Assembly: GCA_014649355.1 (NCBI GenBank) | Contig: BMSW01000003.1 | Location: 496,001 to 560,000, forward strand | Length of the DNA: 64,000 bases | DNA from: Streptomyces althioticus | GTDB lineage: Bacteria; Actinomycetota; Actinomycetes; Streptomycetales; Streptomycetaceae | Direction of reading: 5' to 3' | Shown here: positions 45,009 through 53,195 of the stretch, one piece after another | How the letters are laid out: each line of letters opens with the position of its first letter | Position numbering within the stretch: the first letter of the stretch is position 1 | Made by a program: the position numbers and the translations under genes | Notes under the pieces: model-generated | Databases searched by the model: none | Seen by the model: only the letters and a program-made list of their open reading frames with translations | What the model was told of the DNA's origin: nothing

Positions 45009-45588
45009 ACCGTTCACCCCGTTCCACTTCCAGCTGGTGCTGCTGCGCCGCATGGCCGACCACAACCCCGGCCTGGTGGAGGACGCCCGTCGCGCGCTGG
45101 GCGCCTCCCTCGCCGACATGCGGGAGGCCAACCGGCGCTGGCAGGCGATGGTCCGCTCACCGCGCCCCCGCCCTGCGCTGTCCCGGTACCGGTCGGTGCT
45201 GGGCGAGCCGGAGTCGCGTACCCCGCGCCGGGTCGGCGACCTGGACTGCGAGGCGTGGCGGTGGCCGCTGCCGCTCTGGCCGGACCTGCGCTTCGAGGCG
45301 CTGACCCCGGCGGGCGGGGGCGCGGTGTGGAACGAGTGGCTGGTCCGCGCACCGGGCGCGCCCGCGCCCGCCCTGCGCACGCTGGACGATCTCACGCCGT
45401 GGTCGTGCACGGTGGACGAGGTGGCCCGCGCCTTCGCCCCGGCCCGCCCGCTGGAGGGGTCGGCGCCCACCCGGTGGGGGCTGGCGTTCACCGCCCCGGA
45501 CGCGGAGGGCCGTCCTCACGAGGTGGCCGCGGAGTTCACCTGGGGGCTGCTCCAGCGGACGGGCGTCGGCGGCCCGCCGCCTCGATGA
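44974..45588 (+). CDS. Protein of unknown function
   Basis: A 204-residue soluble protein I do not recognise. It begins with PFTPFHFQLVLLRRMADHNPGL and helical Arg/Glu/Ala-rich segments, then has Trp-rich stretches (CEAWRWPLPLWPDLRFE, GGGAVWNEWLVRAPG). It overlaps the end of the FkbM gene by 35 bp (a GTG at 44983 is an alternative start) and overlaps the convergent ATP-grasp gene by 53 bp. Codon bias favours a real gene. Membership in the envelope operon is likely from the overlap. Confidence 0.65.
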   Translation: MGPVPTGRRPPEPFTPFHFQLVLLRRMADHNPGLVEDARRALGASLADMREANRRWQAMVRSPRPRPALSRYRSVLGEPESRTPRRVGDLDCEAWRWPLPLWPDLRFEALTPAGGGAVWNEWLVRAPGAPAPALRTLDDLTPWSCTVDEVARAFAPARPLEGSAPTRWGLAFTAPDAEGRPHEVAAEFTWGLLQRTGVGGPPPR

Positions 45589-46438
45589 TCCGCTCCGCGA
45601 CCACGGGCAGCGACCCGGGGTGCAGCCACAGGAACAGGTTCGGCTCGACCAGCTCCAGCTCCATCACCCGGGGCCGCCCGTCGTCGCCGTCCACCAGGTC
45701 CACCCGCGCGTACAGCAGCTCGGGCGCGCCGGGCACGGCGGACAACGCGGCCTCGGCGACGGCGAGTTCGTCGGCCGTGGCGGTCCAGTCGGTCAGCCCG
45801 GGGTGGGCCGTCTTCCGCTGGTCGTAGGGGGTGCCGGGAGCGAGCACCGGCCCCTTCCTGCTGGCGTGCAGCAGCTTCCCGCCGAAGAACTGCAGCGCCC
45901 GCTCACCGCGGCTGTCGATGGCCCGCACGTACGGCTGCACCATCGCCGTGAACCCGTCGTCGTGCATGCGCCGGACGTGCCGTACGGCGGTGTCGTGCTC
46001 GCCGGGGGTGTAGCGGGCGGCGAACCGGGCGCCCGCGCCGGAGGCCGGCTTCACCACGAACTCGTGGTCGTCCGGGAGCTCCACGGTGTCCCCGGGCGCC
46101 AGGTACCGCGTCTCCACCACGGGCACCCCGGCCGCCGCGAGGTCCGCGAGGTAGCGCTTGTCGGTGTTCCAGCGCACCACGTCCGCCGGATTGGCCAGCC
46201 GGGTCAGCGCCCCGCACCGCTCGGCCCACGCGGTGAACTCGGCCGCCCGCCAGCTGTAGTCCCAGGTGGAGCGGATCACGGCGAGGTCGAAGCGGGCCCA
46301 GTCGACGCCGGCGTCGTCCCACACCTCGACGGACGCCTCCGCCCCTGCCTGGTTCAACGCCCGCACCAGCACCGGCAGATCCCGGTCCTCGGCCACGTCG
46401 GGCCCGTCCGCACAGGTCACCAGCGCGACACGCACCAC
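45536..46438 (-). CDS. ATP-grasp domain protein (RimK/glutathione-synthetase-like)
   Basis: A 300-residue protein with ATP-grasp features: an N-terminal pre-ATP-grasp domain (VALVTCADGPDVAEDRDLPVLV, DLAVIRSTWDY), the nucleotide lid (FVVKPASGAGARFAARY), and the metal-ligand region (YARVDLVDGDDGRPRVMELELVEPNLFL, with Asp, Glu and Asn). Enzymes of this fold ligate a carboxylate to an amine via acyl phosphate; substrates cannot be told. Tandem GTG codons at 46438 and 46435 leave the exact start open by one residue. Its 3' end overlaps the convergent unknown gene. Confidence 0.85.
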   Translation of the reverse strand: MVRVALVTCADGPDVAEDRDLPVLVRALNQAGAEASVEVWDDAGVDWARFDLAVIRSTWDYSWRAAEFTAWAERCGALTRLANPADVVRWNTDKRYLADLAAAGVPVVETRYLAPGDTVELPDDHEFVVKPASGAGARFAARYTPGEHDTAVRHVRRMHDDGFTAMVQPYVRAIDSRGERALQFFGGKLLHASRKGPVLAPGTPYDQRKTAHPGLTDWTATADELAVAEAALSAVPGAPELLYARVDLVDGDDGRPRVMELELVEPNLFLWLHPGSLPVVAERIIEAAGRRRPSAGAAPR

Positions 46439-46508
46439 GCCGCCTCACCCCTCCCACGACCGCCTCGGCTCCGCAAGGAGGCTAACAACCGCAGGGGGAA
46501 CGCGATGC

Positions 46509-47216
46509 CTAGCGGTCCTCCTCGGGGTCCCAGTCCAGCAGGCGCACCTTGGCGACCGTGCGGACGTGGCGGCGCATGGCGGCGGCGGCCTGACGGGGAC
46601 GGCCCTCGGCGATCGCGTCGAGGATCGCCCGGTGCTGGGCGAGGGAACGGTTCGGGCGGCCGGGCTGGCGCAGCGACTCGGTGCGGCTCTCGGCGATCTG
46701 CTCGGCGATGGAGCGCATGAACTCGGCGAGCAGGGCGCTGTGCGCGGCCGCCGTCACCGCCGCGTGGAACCGGCGGTCGCCCTCCACGCCCGCGCCGCCC
46801 GCCTCGATCTCCTCGGCCATGTGCGCGAGCGCGGACCGCAGCGCGGCCAGGTCGTCGTCCGTGCGCCGCTCGGCGGCCAGTTCGGCGAGCTTGGTCTCCA
46901 GGGCCTCCCGCGCCTCCAGCACGTCGGGCAGCCGCCGGCGCCGCTCCACCATCCGCTCGACCGGTTCGACGTCGAGGCTGTCGCGGACCAGGTAGGTGCC
47001 GCCGCCGTGCCGGACCTCGACCAGCCCCTGCACCTCCAGCACGACGATCGCCTGCTTCACGGAGGCGCGGCTCACGCCGAGCCGCTGGGCCAGGTCCCGC
47101 TCGGGCGGCAGACGGTCCCCGGCGCGCAGGCCGCCCTCGGCGACGTACTGGCGCAGCCGGTCCAGCACCTGTTCGTACAGGCGCTGTTTCGCCATCGGGC
47201 GCAGGGCGTCGGTCAC
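46509..47216 (-). CDS. matR: GntR/FadR-family regulator of the malonate genes
   Basis: A 235-residue regulator: N-terminal winged helix (LAQRLGVSRASVKQAIVVLEVQGLVEVRHGGGTYL) and C-terminal FCD ligand domain (RRFHAAVTAAAHSALLAEFM, LAQHRAILDAIAEGRPRQAAAAMRRHV, with metal-binding-type His residues). It is divergent from a malonate-type transporter and MatB, the layout of MatR-controlled loci. AAAGGGGG lies 6 nt before the GTG start. The intergenic region carries two TGGCTGAGCCA-like sites suited to this family. Confidence 0.85.
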   Translation of the reverse strand: MTDALRPMAKQRLYEQVLDRLRQYVAEGGLRAGDRLPPERDLAQRLGVSRASVKQAIVVLEVQGLVEVRHGGGTYLVRDSLDVEPVERMVERRRRLPDVLEAREALETKLAELAAERRTDDDLAALRSALAHMAEEIEAGGAGVEGDRRFHAAVTAAAHSALLAEFMRSIAEQIAESRTESLRQPGRPNRSLAQHRAILDAIAEGRPRQAAAAMRRHVRTVAKVRLLDWDPEEDR

Positions 47217-47258
47217 GGCGGTCCCCCTTTCGCGGGGAGATTAGCACCGGGTCTTCAC

Positions 47259-47281
47259 GAGTGGCCGAGTGGCTGAGCCAA
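47259..47281. promoter_or_regulatory. GntR-type operator 1
   Basis: GAGTGGCTGAGCCA contains the perfect 11-bp palindrome TGGCTGAGCCA (47270-47280). It lies immediately upstream of the matC -35 box and 43 bp or more upstream of the divergent regulator start, so it could act on both. Confidence 0.5.
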
Positions 47282-47296
47282 TTCGTGCGCGACCCC

Positions 47297-47325
47297 TTGA
47301 CGTGCCTCCGCCCGGGCCGCACGCT
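47297..47325 (+). promoter_or_regulatory. Sigma-70-type promoter of matC
   Basis: TTGACG (47297-47302) is followed after 17 bp by CACGCT (47320-47325), a reasonable vegetative -35/-10 pair. It lies between the two candidate operators and 70 bp before the matC start codon. Confidence 0.5.
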
Positions 47326-47361
47326 GTGCCACCGAACGGACCACTCCATTCCAGCGCCGCA

Positions 47362-47385
47362 AGTGGTTCAGCCACTCAGCCACTC
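47362..47385. promoter_or_regulatory. GntR-type operator 2
   Basis: AGTGGTTCAGCCACT is a 15-bp inverted repeat (AGTGG/CCACT arms), directly followed by a second CAGCCACT. It lies downstream of the predicted transcription start and close to the matC ribosome binding site, a blocking position. Confidence 0.5.
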
Positions 47386-47395
47386 GGGAGCCCGC

Positions 47396-48793
47396 ATGTC
47401 CCCCGAACTCCTCTCCGTCCTCGTCCTCGCGGTGGTGTTCGTCATCGCCACCACCCGCTCCGTGAACATGGGGGCACTCGCCTTCGCCGCCGCCTTCGGG
47501 GTCGGCACGCTCGTCGCCGACCTCGACGCGGACGGGGTCTTCGCCGGCTTCCCCGGCGACCTGTTCGTCGTCCTCGTCGGCGTCACCTACCTGTTCGCCC
47601 TGGCCCGCGCCAACGGCACCACCGACTGGCTGGTGCACGCGGCGGTGCGGATGGTGCGGGGGCGGGTGGCGCTGATCCCGTGGGTGATGTTCGCCCTGAC
47701 CGGCGCGCTCACCGCGATCGGCGCGGTCAGCCCGGCCGCGGTCGCGATCGTCGCGCCGATCGCCCTGAGCTTCGCCGCCCGGTACGGCATCAGCCCGCTG
47801 CTGATGGGCGCGATGGTGGTGCACGGCGCCCAGGCCGGCGGCTTCTCCCCGATCTCCATCTACGGCTCCATCGTCAACGGCATCGTCGAGCGGGAGAAGC
47901 TGCCCGGCAGCGAGATCACGCTGTTCCTCGCCTCCCTGCTGGCGAACCTGGTCATCGCGGCGGTGGTGTTCGCCGTGTGCGGCGGGCCGAAGCTGTGGCG
48001 GCAGGGGACGGTCGCGGAGACGGCCGCCTCGCCGGCGAAGGGGGACGAGGAGCCGGGCGGCAGCACGGACAGCGGGACGGGAGGCGGCGGGACCGGAGGC
48101 CTCGGGACGGCGGGCACCGGGACCGGAGGCGGAGGCACCCGTACCGCCCCGGCCCCGACGACCACCCGCGCCGACGCCCCGGCCGCCGGCGTCCCGCTCA
48201 CCGCCCCGGTGATCGCCACCCTCGTCTGTCTGGTCGCGCTGGTCGTCGCCGTCCTCGGCTTCGACCTGGACGCGGGCCTCACCGCCATCACCCTCGCGGT
48301 CGTGCTGAGCACCGTCTGGCCGGACGTCAGCCGCCGCGCGGTCACCGAGATCGCCTGGCCGACGGTCCTGCTGATCTGCGGTGTCCTCACCTACGTCGGC
48401 GTCCTCGACGAGATGGGCACCATCACCTGGGCCGGCGAGGGCGTCGGCGGCATCGGCGTCCCGCTGCTCGCGGCCGTGCTGCTCTGCTACATCGGCGCGA
48501 TCGTGTCCGCGTTCGCCTCCTCCGTCGGCATCATGGGCGCGCTGATCCCGCTCGCGGTGCCGTTCCTGGCGCAGGGCGAGATCGGCGCCGTGGGCATGGT
48601 GGCCGCGCTCGCCGTGTCGGCGACGGTGGTGGACGTCAGCCCCTTCTCCACCAACGGCGCCCTGGTCCTCGCCGCCGCCCCGGACGTCGACCGCGAGCGC
48701 TTCTTCCGGCAGCTCATGGCCTACGGCGGGATCGTCGTGGCGGCGGTCCCGGCGGTGGTGTGGCTGGTGATGGTGGTACCCGGCTGGGGGTAG
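47396..48793 (+). CDS. matC: Malonate/dicarboxylate permease, MatC-like
   Basis: A 465-residue inner-membrane transporter of the ion-transporter (SLC13/MatC) group, with about ten helices in two halves (LSVLVLAVVFVIATTRSVNMG, LIPWVMFALTGALTAIGAVSPAAVAIVAPIAL; VLLCYIGAIVSAFASSVGIMGAL). The repeated hairpin phrases VHGAQAGGFSPISIYG and VVDVSPFSTNGALVLA are the substrate-binding type motifs. A Gly/Thr/Ala-rich cytoplasmic linker of about 60 residues (near 205-265) joins the halves and is longer than usual. GGGAG is 5 nt before the ATG. MatB follows 72 bp later, supporting malonate as substrate. Confidence 0.85.
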   Translation: MSPELLSVLVLAVVFVIATTRSVNMGALAFAAAFGVGTLVADLDADGVFAGFPGDLFVVLVGVTYLFALARANGTTDWLVHAAVRMVRGRVALIPWVMFALTGALTAIGAVSPAAVAIVAPIALSFAARYGISPLLMGAMVVHGAQAGGFSPISIYGSIVNGIVEREKLPGSEITLFLASLLANLVIAAVVFAVCGGPKLWRQGTVAETAASPAKGDEEPGGSTDSGTGGGGTGGLGTAGTGTGGGGTRTAPAPTTTRADAPAAGVPLTAPVIATLVCLVALVVAVLGFDLDAGLTAITLAVVLSTVWPDVSRRAVTEIAWPTVLLICGVLTYVGVLDEMGTITWAGEGVGGIGVPLLAAVLLCYIGAIVSAFASSVGIMGALIPLAVPFLAQGEIGAVGMVAALAVSATVVDVSPFSTNGALVLAAAPDVDRERFFRQLMAYGGIVVAAVPAVVWLVMVVPGWG

Positions 48794-48865
48794 GACACCG
48801 GCACAGCCACGACGCCTGCCACCCCGGCGACGACAGCGACGACAGCGACCCAAGGAGTACGACGC

Positions 48866-50335
48866 GTGTCCTCTCTCTTCCCGGCCCTCACCGACGGCCC
48901 GGCCGGCGGCTCCGCCGACCGTCCCGCCCTGCGCTTCGGCGAGCGCTCACTGACGTACGGGGAACTCGCCGCCGCGTCCGGCGCGGTGGCCGGGGACCTC
49001 AAGGGGGTGCGCACGGCCGCCGTGTGGGCCGCTCCGACCCTGGAGACCGCCGTCGCCGTCACCGCCGCGCTGCTCGCCGGGGTCGTCGTGGTCCCGCTCA
49101 ACCCGAAGTCCGGCGAGCGGGAACTGGGCCACATCCTCGGCGACAGCGCCCCCGACGTGCTCCTCGCCGCGCCCGGCACCGCGCTGCCCGACGCGCCGGC
49201 CGCGCTGCCCCGCGTCGACGTGGACCCGGCCCGCGGCGCCGGCCCGGGCTCCGTGCCCGACGACCGGGAGCGCGACCCGGAGGACCCGGCCCTGATCGTC
49301 TACACCTCCGGCACCACCGGCCCGCCCAAGGGCGCGGTGATCCCCCGCCGTTCGATCGCCTCGACGCTGGACGCCCTCGCCGACGCCTGGCGGTGGACCG
49401 ACGCCGACGTGCTGGTCCACGGCCTGCCGCTGTTCCATGTGCACGGCCTGGTCCTCGGCACGCTGGGCCCGCTCCGGCGCGGCGGGTCGGTGCGCCATCT
49501 CGGCCGGTTCACCACCGAGGGCGTGGCCCGTGAGCTGAACTCCGGCGCGACCATGCTGTTCGGCGTGCCGACGATGTACCACCGCGTCGCGGAGGCGCTG
49601 CCCGCCGAACCGGACCTGGTGCGCGCGCTGTCCGGCGCGCGTCTGCTGGTGTCGGGGTCGGCCGCGCTGCCGGTGCACGACCACGAGCGGATCACGGCGG
49701 CGACCGGCGCCCGGGTCGTCGAGCGGTACGGCATGACGGAGACGCTGATGAACACCAGCGTCCGCGTCGACGGGGAGACCCGCCCCGGCTCGGTCGGCGT
49801 GCCGCTGCCCGGCGTCGAACTGCGGCTGGTCGAGGAGGACGGCACCCCGGTGGCGTCGTACGACGGCGAGACCGTGGGCGAGATCCAGGTGCGCGGGCCG
49901 AACCTGTTCACCGAGTACCTCAACCGGCCCGACGCCACCGCCGACGCGTTCACCGCCGACGGCTGGTTCCGCACCGGCGACATGGCGGTCCGCGACCCGG
50001 GCGGCGACGTCCGCATCGTCGGCCGCAAGGCCACCGACCTGATCAAGAGCGGCGGGTACAAGATCGGGGCGGGCGAGATCGAGAACGCGCTGCTGGAACA
50101 CCCGGGGGTGAAGGAGGCCGCCGTCACCGGGGAGCCGGACGCCGACCTGGGCGAGCGGATCGTGGCGTGGGTGGTGCCGGCCGACCCGCAGTCGCCGCCC
50201 GGACTCGAGGAGCTGGCGGACCATGTGGCGGCGCGCCTCGCCCCGCACAAGCGGCCCCGGGTGGTCCGCCACCTCGACGTGCTGCCCCGCAACGACATGG
50301 GCAAAATCATGAAGCGGGCGCTGACGCATGGCTGA
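48866..50335 (+). CDS. matB: Malonyl-CoA synthetase (MatB)
   Basis: A 489-residue acyl-CoA synthetase of the ANL superfamily. AMP-binding signature LIVYTSGTTGPPKGAV (from about residue 143), YGMTETLMNT, GWFRTGDMAVRDPGG, hinge GRKATDLIKSGGYKIG and the C-terminal catalytic Lys in NDMGKIMKRAL are all present. It is close to the S. coelicolor MatB I recall as structurally characterised, which makes malonyl-CoA from malonate, CoA and ATP. AAGGAG lies 8 nt before the GTG start. It overlaps the carboxyltransferase gene by 8 bp. In streptomycetes it can feed polyketide and fatty acid synthesis. Confidence 0.92.
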   Translation: MSSLFPALTDGPAGGSADRPALRFGERSLTYGELAAASGAVAGDLKGVRTAAVWAAPTLETAVAVTAALLAGVVVVPLNPKSGERELGHILGDSAPDVLLAAPGTALPDAPAALPRVDVDPARGAGPGSVPDDRERDPEDPALIVYTSGTTGPPKGAVIPRRSIASTLDALADAWRWTDADVLVHGLPLFHVHGLVLGTLGPLRRGGSVRHLGRFTTEGVARELNSGATMLFGVPTMYHRVAEALPAEPDLVRALSGARLLVSGSAALPVHDHERITAATGARVVERYGMTETLMNTSVRVDGETRPGSVGVPLPGVELRLVEEDGTPVASYDGETVGEIQVRGPNLFTEYLNRPDATADAFTADGWFRTGDMAVRDPGGDVRIVGRKATDLIKSGGYKIGAGEIENALLEHPGVKEAAVTGEPDADLGERIVAWVVPADPQSPPGLEELADHVAARLAPHKRPRVVRHLDVLPRNDMGKIMKRALTHG

Positions 50336-51668
50336 CCGCCCGTCGGCCCGCGCGGCCCTCTCCCTGGTCACGGACACGTTCACCGAACTGCCGTACCCGG
50401 AACGGCACTCGGCGCCGGACGGCCCGCTCGGCTGGTCCGGTTACGACGAGGCCCGCGCCCGCGCCGCCGCGCGCACCGGCGAGACCGAGTCCGTGGTCTG
50501 CGGGGTCGCGGACGTCGACGGCACGCGGGCCGTGCTGGTCGCGTTCGAGTTCGGCTTCCTCGGCGGCTCCCTCGGCGAGGGCACCGGCGACCGTCTGGAG
50601 GCCGCGTACGCGCACGCGATCGCGCACCGGCTGCCGCTGGTGTCCCTGGTCGCCACCGGTGGCAGCCGTATGCAGGAGGGCATGCTCGCCCTGACCCAGC
50701 TCCAGCGGGTGGCGCGCGCGTCGGCACGGGCCCGTGAGGCGCGTCTCCCTCAGGTGGCCGTCCTGCGGGACCCCACGACCGGCGGCGGCTGGGCCACGCT
50801 GGGCGCGGGCGCGGACGTGGTCCTCGCCCTTCCCGGCGCGCAGGTCGGCTTCGCCGGTTCCCGGGTCCGTCCGCCGGACGCGGACCCGACGGCGTACACG
50901 GCCGAGGCGCAGGTCGCGGCGGGCGCCGCGGACGCGCTGGTCCCGCCGGAGGAGCTGCGCACCGTCCTCGGCCGCTGGCTGCGCCTGCTGACCCGCCCGT
51001 CCTCCGACCCGGCCCCGCCGCCGCACGCGCTCGGCGCCCCGGACCTGCCGGACACCGGCTGGGACGCGGTCCGCCGCGCCCGCGCACCGCACCGCCCGCG
51101 CGCCGCCGCCTACCTGGACGCGTACTTCACGTCCCGCGTCCGGCTCTCCGGCGACCGCTGCGGCGGCGCCGACCCCGACGGCATGCTGTGCGGCTTCGGC
51201 GACCACGGGGGCCGTACGGTCGCCTACGCGGCCCAGACCGGCACGGCCACCCGCCCCGCCGGCTACCGCACGGCCGCCCGTCTGATCCGCCTCGCCGACC
51301 GCCTCGGCATCCCGGTGCTGACCCTGGTGGACACCCCGGGCGCGGCCAACGACGCGGAGGCGGAACGGCAGGGCGTGGGCGCGGCCGTCGCGGACCTCTT
51401 CGCCGCCGTCGCCGCCGCGCGCACGCCGCTGACCACCCTGGTCGTCGGCGAGGGCGGCTCGGGCGGCGCACTCGCGGCGGCCGCGCCGGGCAACACCTGG
51501 GCCACCCCGGACAGCTACTTCTCGGTGATCGCCCCGGAACTGGCGGCGGCGATCCTGAAACGCCCGGCGTCCGAGGTGGAGCCCACGGCGGACGCCCTGC
51601 GCATCCGGCCGCAGGACCTGGTGGAGCTGGGGGTGGTGCGGGGGGTCGTGGGGCCCGCCGGCGCCTAG
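50328..51668 (+). CDS. Fused beta-alpha acyl-CoA carboxyltransferase
   Basis: A 446-residue protein that joins AccD-like (VATGGSRMQEGMLALTQLQR, LRDPTTGGGWATLGAGADV) and AccA-like (GIPVLTLVDTPGAANDAEAERQG, VGEGGSGGALAAAAPGN) crotonase-fold halves in one chain. The N-terminal zinc ribbon of AccD is absent. It overlaps matB by 8 bp and so is part of the malonate operon. It could interconvert malonyl-CoA and acetyl-CoA with a biotin carrier encoded elsewhere, or carboxylate another acyl-CoA; no biotin carboxylase or carrier is encoded nearby. Confidence 0.87.
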   Translation: MADRPSARAALSLVTDTFTELPYPERHSAPDGPLGWSGYDEARARAAARTGETESVVCGVADVDGTRAVLVAFEFGFLGGSLGEGTGDRLEAAYAHAIAHRLPLVSLVATGGSRMQEGMLALTQLQRVARASARAREARLPQVAVLRDPTTGGGWATLGAGADVVLALPGAQVGFAGSRVRPPDADPTAYTAEAQVAAGAADALVPPEELRTVLGRWLRLLTRPSSDPAPPPHALGAPDLPDTGWDAVRRARAPHRPRAAAYLDAYFTSRVRLSGDRCGGADPDGMLCGFGDHGGRTVAYAAQTGTATRPAGYRTAARLIRLADRLGIPVLTLVDTPGAANDAEAERQGVGAAVADLFAAVAAARTPLTTLVVGEGGSGGALAAAAPGNTWATPDSYFSVIAPELAAAILKRPASEVEPTADALRIRPQDLVELGVVRGVVGPAGA

Positions 51669-51878
51669 GCAGCCGGCTCCGGCCGAGGCGACCGAGAGGG
51701 AGCCGCGAGGCCGTCAGCCCGTGCCTGTCACCCGTTCCGGCCAGTGGTTCTGAGGCGCTGTCAGGACGAGGCCCGGTCGCCGATCCGCCGTCAGGTGCCG
51801 CCCGCCCCCCGTTCGGCGGCCCCTCTCCCGGCCCCCCAGAAAAGGCGCCTCCCCCGCCCGGCGCGCACGATGCGAAGA

Positions 51879-51898
51879 GGCCCGCCGTCCGGCGGGCC
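51879..51898 (+). terminator. Hairpin upstream of the mbl-like gene
   Basis: GGCCCGCC pairs perfectly with GGCGGGCC around a GTCC loop, 27 bp before the mbl-like start and just ahead of its ribosome binding site. It could end malonate-operon transcription or shape the mbl leader. Confidence 0.45.
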
Positions 51899-51925
51899 CA
51901 GGCCGCGCACTCGGGAGGAACTGCC

Positions 51926-52963
51926 GTGACCGCCAGTCTGGAGCAGCTGCGCCGCTGCCATTTCGCCGTCGACCTGGGCGCGGCCCGTACCCGGGTGTAC
52001 GTCAAGGGCGCCGGCCTCGTCGTCGACCAGCCGTCCGTCGCCGCCGTGAACACCCGTACCGGAGCGCTGATCGCCGTCGGCGAGTTCGCGGAGAAGATGA
52101 CCGGGCGCACCCCCGACTACATCCGCGTCGTCCGGCCGGTGACCGGCGGCACCGTCGTCGACATCGAGATGGCGCAGCGGATGCTGCGTCAGCTCATCGG
52201 CGACCGCACCCGCCGCGCCCTGCGCCGCAGGCCCCGGCTGCGGGCGGCCGCCTGCACCCCGCACGACGCCGACCCGCTGGCCCAGCGCGCCGCGATCGAG
52301 ACGCTGGTCGGTCTGGGCGCCCGCCGGGTGGAGCTGGTGGACACGCTGATCGCGGCGGCCGTCGGCTGCGGGCTGCCGGTGGAGCGGCCCGAGGCCACCA
52401 TGATCATGGTGTGCGGCGCGGCGGCCACGCAGGTCGCCGTGCTGTCGCTCGGCTCGATCGTGCGGGCCGAGCGCATCCCGGTGGGCGGCGAGGCGGTGGA
52501 CGCGGCGATCGTGCAGCACCTGCGCCACCAGCACGAGCTGATGCTGCCGAGCCAGTCCGTACGGCCTCTGCAGCTCGCGCTGGAGGGGAACGGGCTGACC
52601 CCGCAGGGTCCCGAGGTCACGGAGATCCACGGCCGGGACGTCGCCACCGGGCTCGCCCGGTCGGTCAAGGTGGACACGGCGGCGGTGCGGCGGGCCATCC
52701 AGACGCCGCTCACCGCGGTCCTCGACGGCATCGGCAAGGTGCTGCGGGACTGCCCGCCCGATCTGGTCGCCGACCTGGCCGACCGCGGCATCATGATGGT
52801 CGGCGGCAGCGCCCTGCTGCCGGGCCTGGACCAGATGCTGCGTCAGGCGACCGGGATGCCGGTGCACATCGCGGAGCAGCCGGAGCTGTGTGCCGTGGAG
52901 GGGCTCGGCGCCATGCTGGAGGGCCGTATCGCCCCGATGGTGCTGGACCCGCTGAGCGCCTGA
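51926..52963 (+). CDS. mbl: MreB/Mbl-like actin homologue
   Basis: A 345-residue actin-fold ATPase. The phosphate-1 loop reads FAVDLGAARTRVYVKG, where canonical MreB has DLGTANT; other landmarks are VVRPVTGGTVVDIEMAQRML, VELVDTLIAAAVGCGLPV, the PVGGEAVDAAIVQHLRHQHEL block and MMVGGSALLPGLDQMLRQATGMPV. Phosphate-2 (MVCGAAATQVAVLSLGSIV) is divergent, lacking the usual Asp-Ile-Gly-Gly-Gly. This fits the second, Mbl-type protein of Streptomyces, linked in S. coelicolor to spore-wall synthesis alongside MreB. GGAGG lies 7 nt before the GTG. It stands alone, with hairpins on both sides. Confidence 0.85.
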   Translation: MTASLEQLRRCHFAVDLGAARTRVYVKGAGLVVDQPSVAAVNTRTGALIAVGEFAEKMTGRTPDYIRVVRPVTGGTVVDIEMAQRMLRQLIGDRTRRALRRRPRLRAAACTPHDADPLAQRAAIETLVGLGARRVELVDTLIAAAVGCGLPVERPEATMIMVCGAAATQVAVLSLGSIVRAERIPVGGEAVDAAIVQHLRHQHELMLPSQSVRPLQLALEGNGLTPQGPEVTEIHGRDVATGLARSVKVDTAAVRRAIQTPLTAVLDGIGKVLRDCPPDLVADLADRGIMMVGGSALLPGLDQMLRQATGMPVHIAEQPELCAVEGLGAMLEGRIAPMVLDPLSA

Positions 52964-52995
52964 GACACGCCCGGTCCGCCGCCGGTCCCTCCCCC

Positions 52996-53023
52996 GGTCC
53001 GCCCGCATCCGTGCGGGCGGGCC
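52996..53023 (+). terminator. Terminator after the mbl-like gene
   Basis: A 12-bp stem with one G-U pair (GGTCCGCCCGCA with TGCGGGCGGGCC) and TCCG loop lies 33 bp after the stop codon. It separates the mbl-like gene from the STAS-ANTAR gene. Confidence 0.6.
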
Positions 53024-53195
53024 GTCGTGCGTTACCGGCCGTTTCACGTGGCCCGGTGTGTACCGCCGCTCAGGGTGGGCAGGCGCATCCGCAGCGCAGC
53101 AGTACGGTGCGCAGCCTCTCGCGCGGGTGCCGGCGGCGGCCGGGGCCGCCGGGACGGCCCGGCCGGCCACCCACGAGCACCGACAGGGCGGTGAC

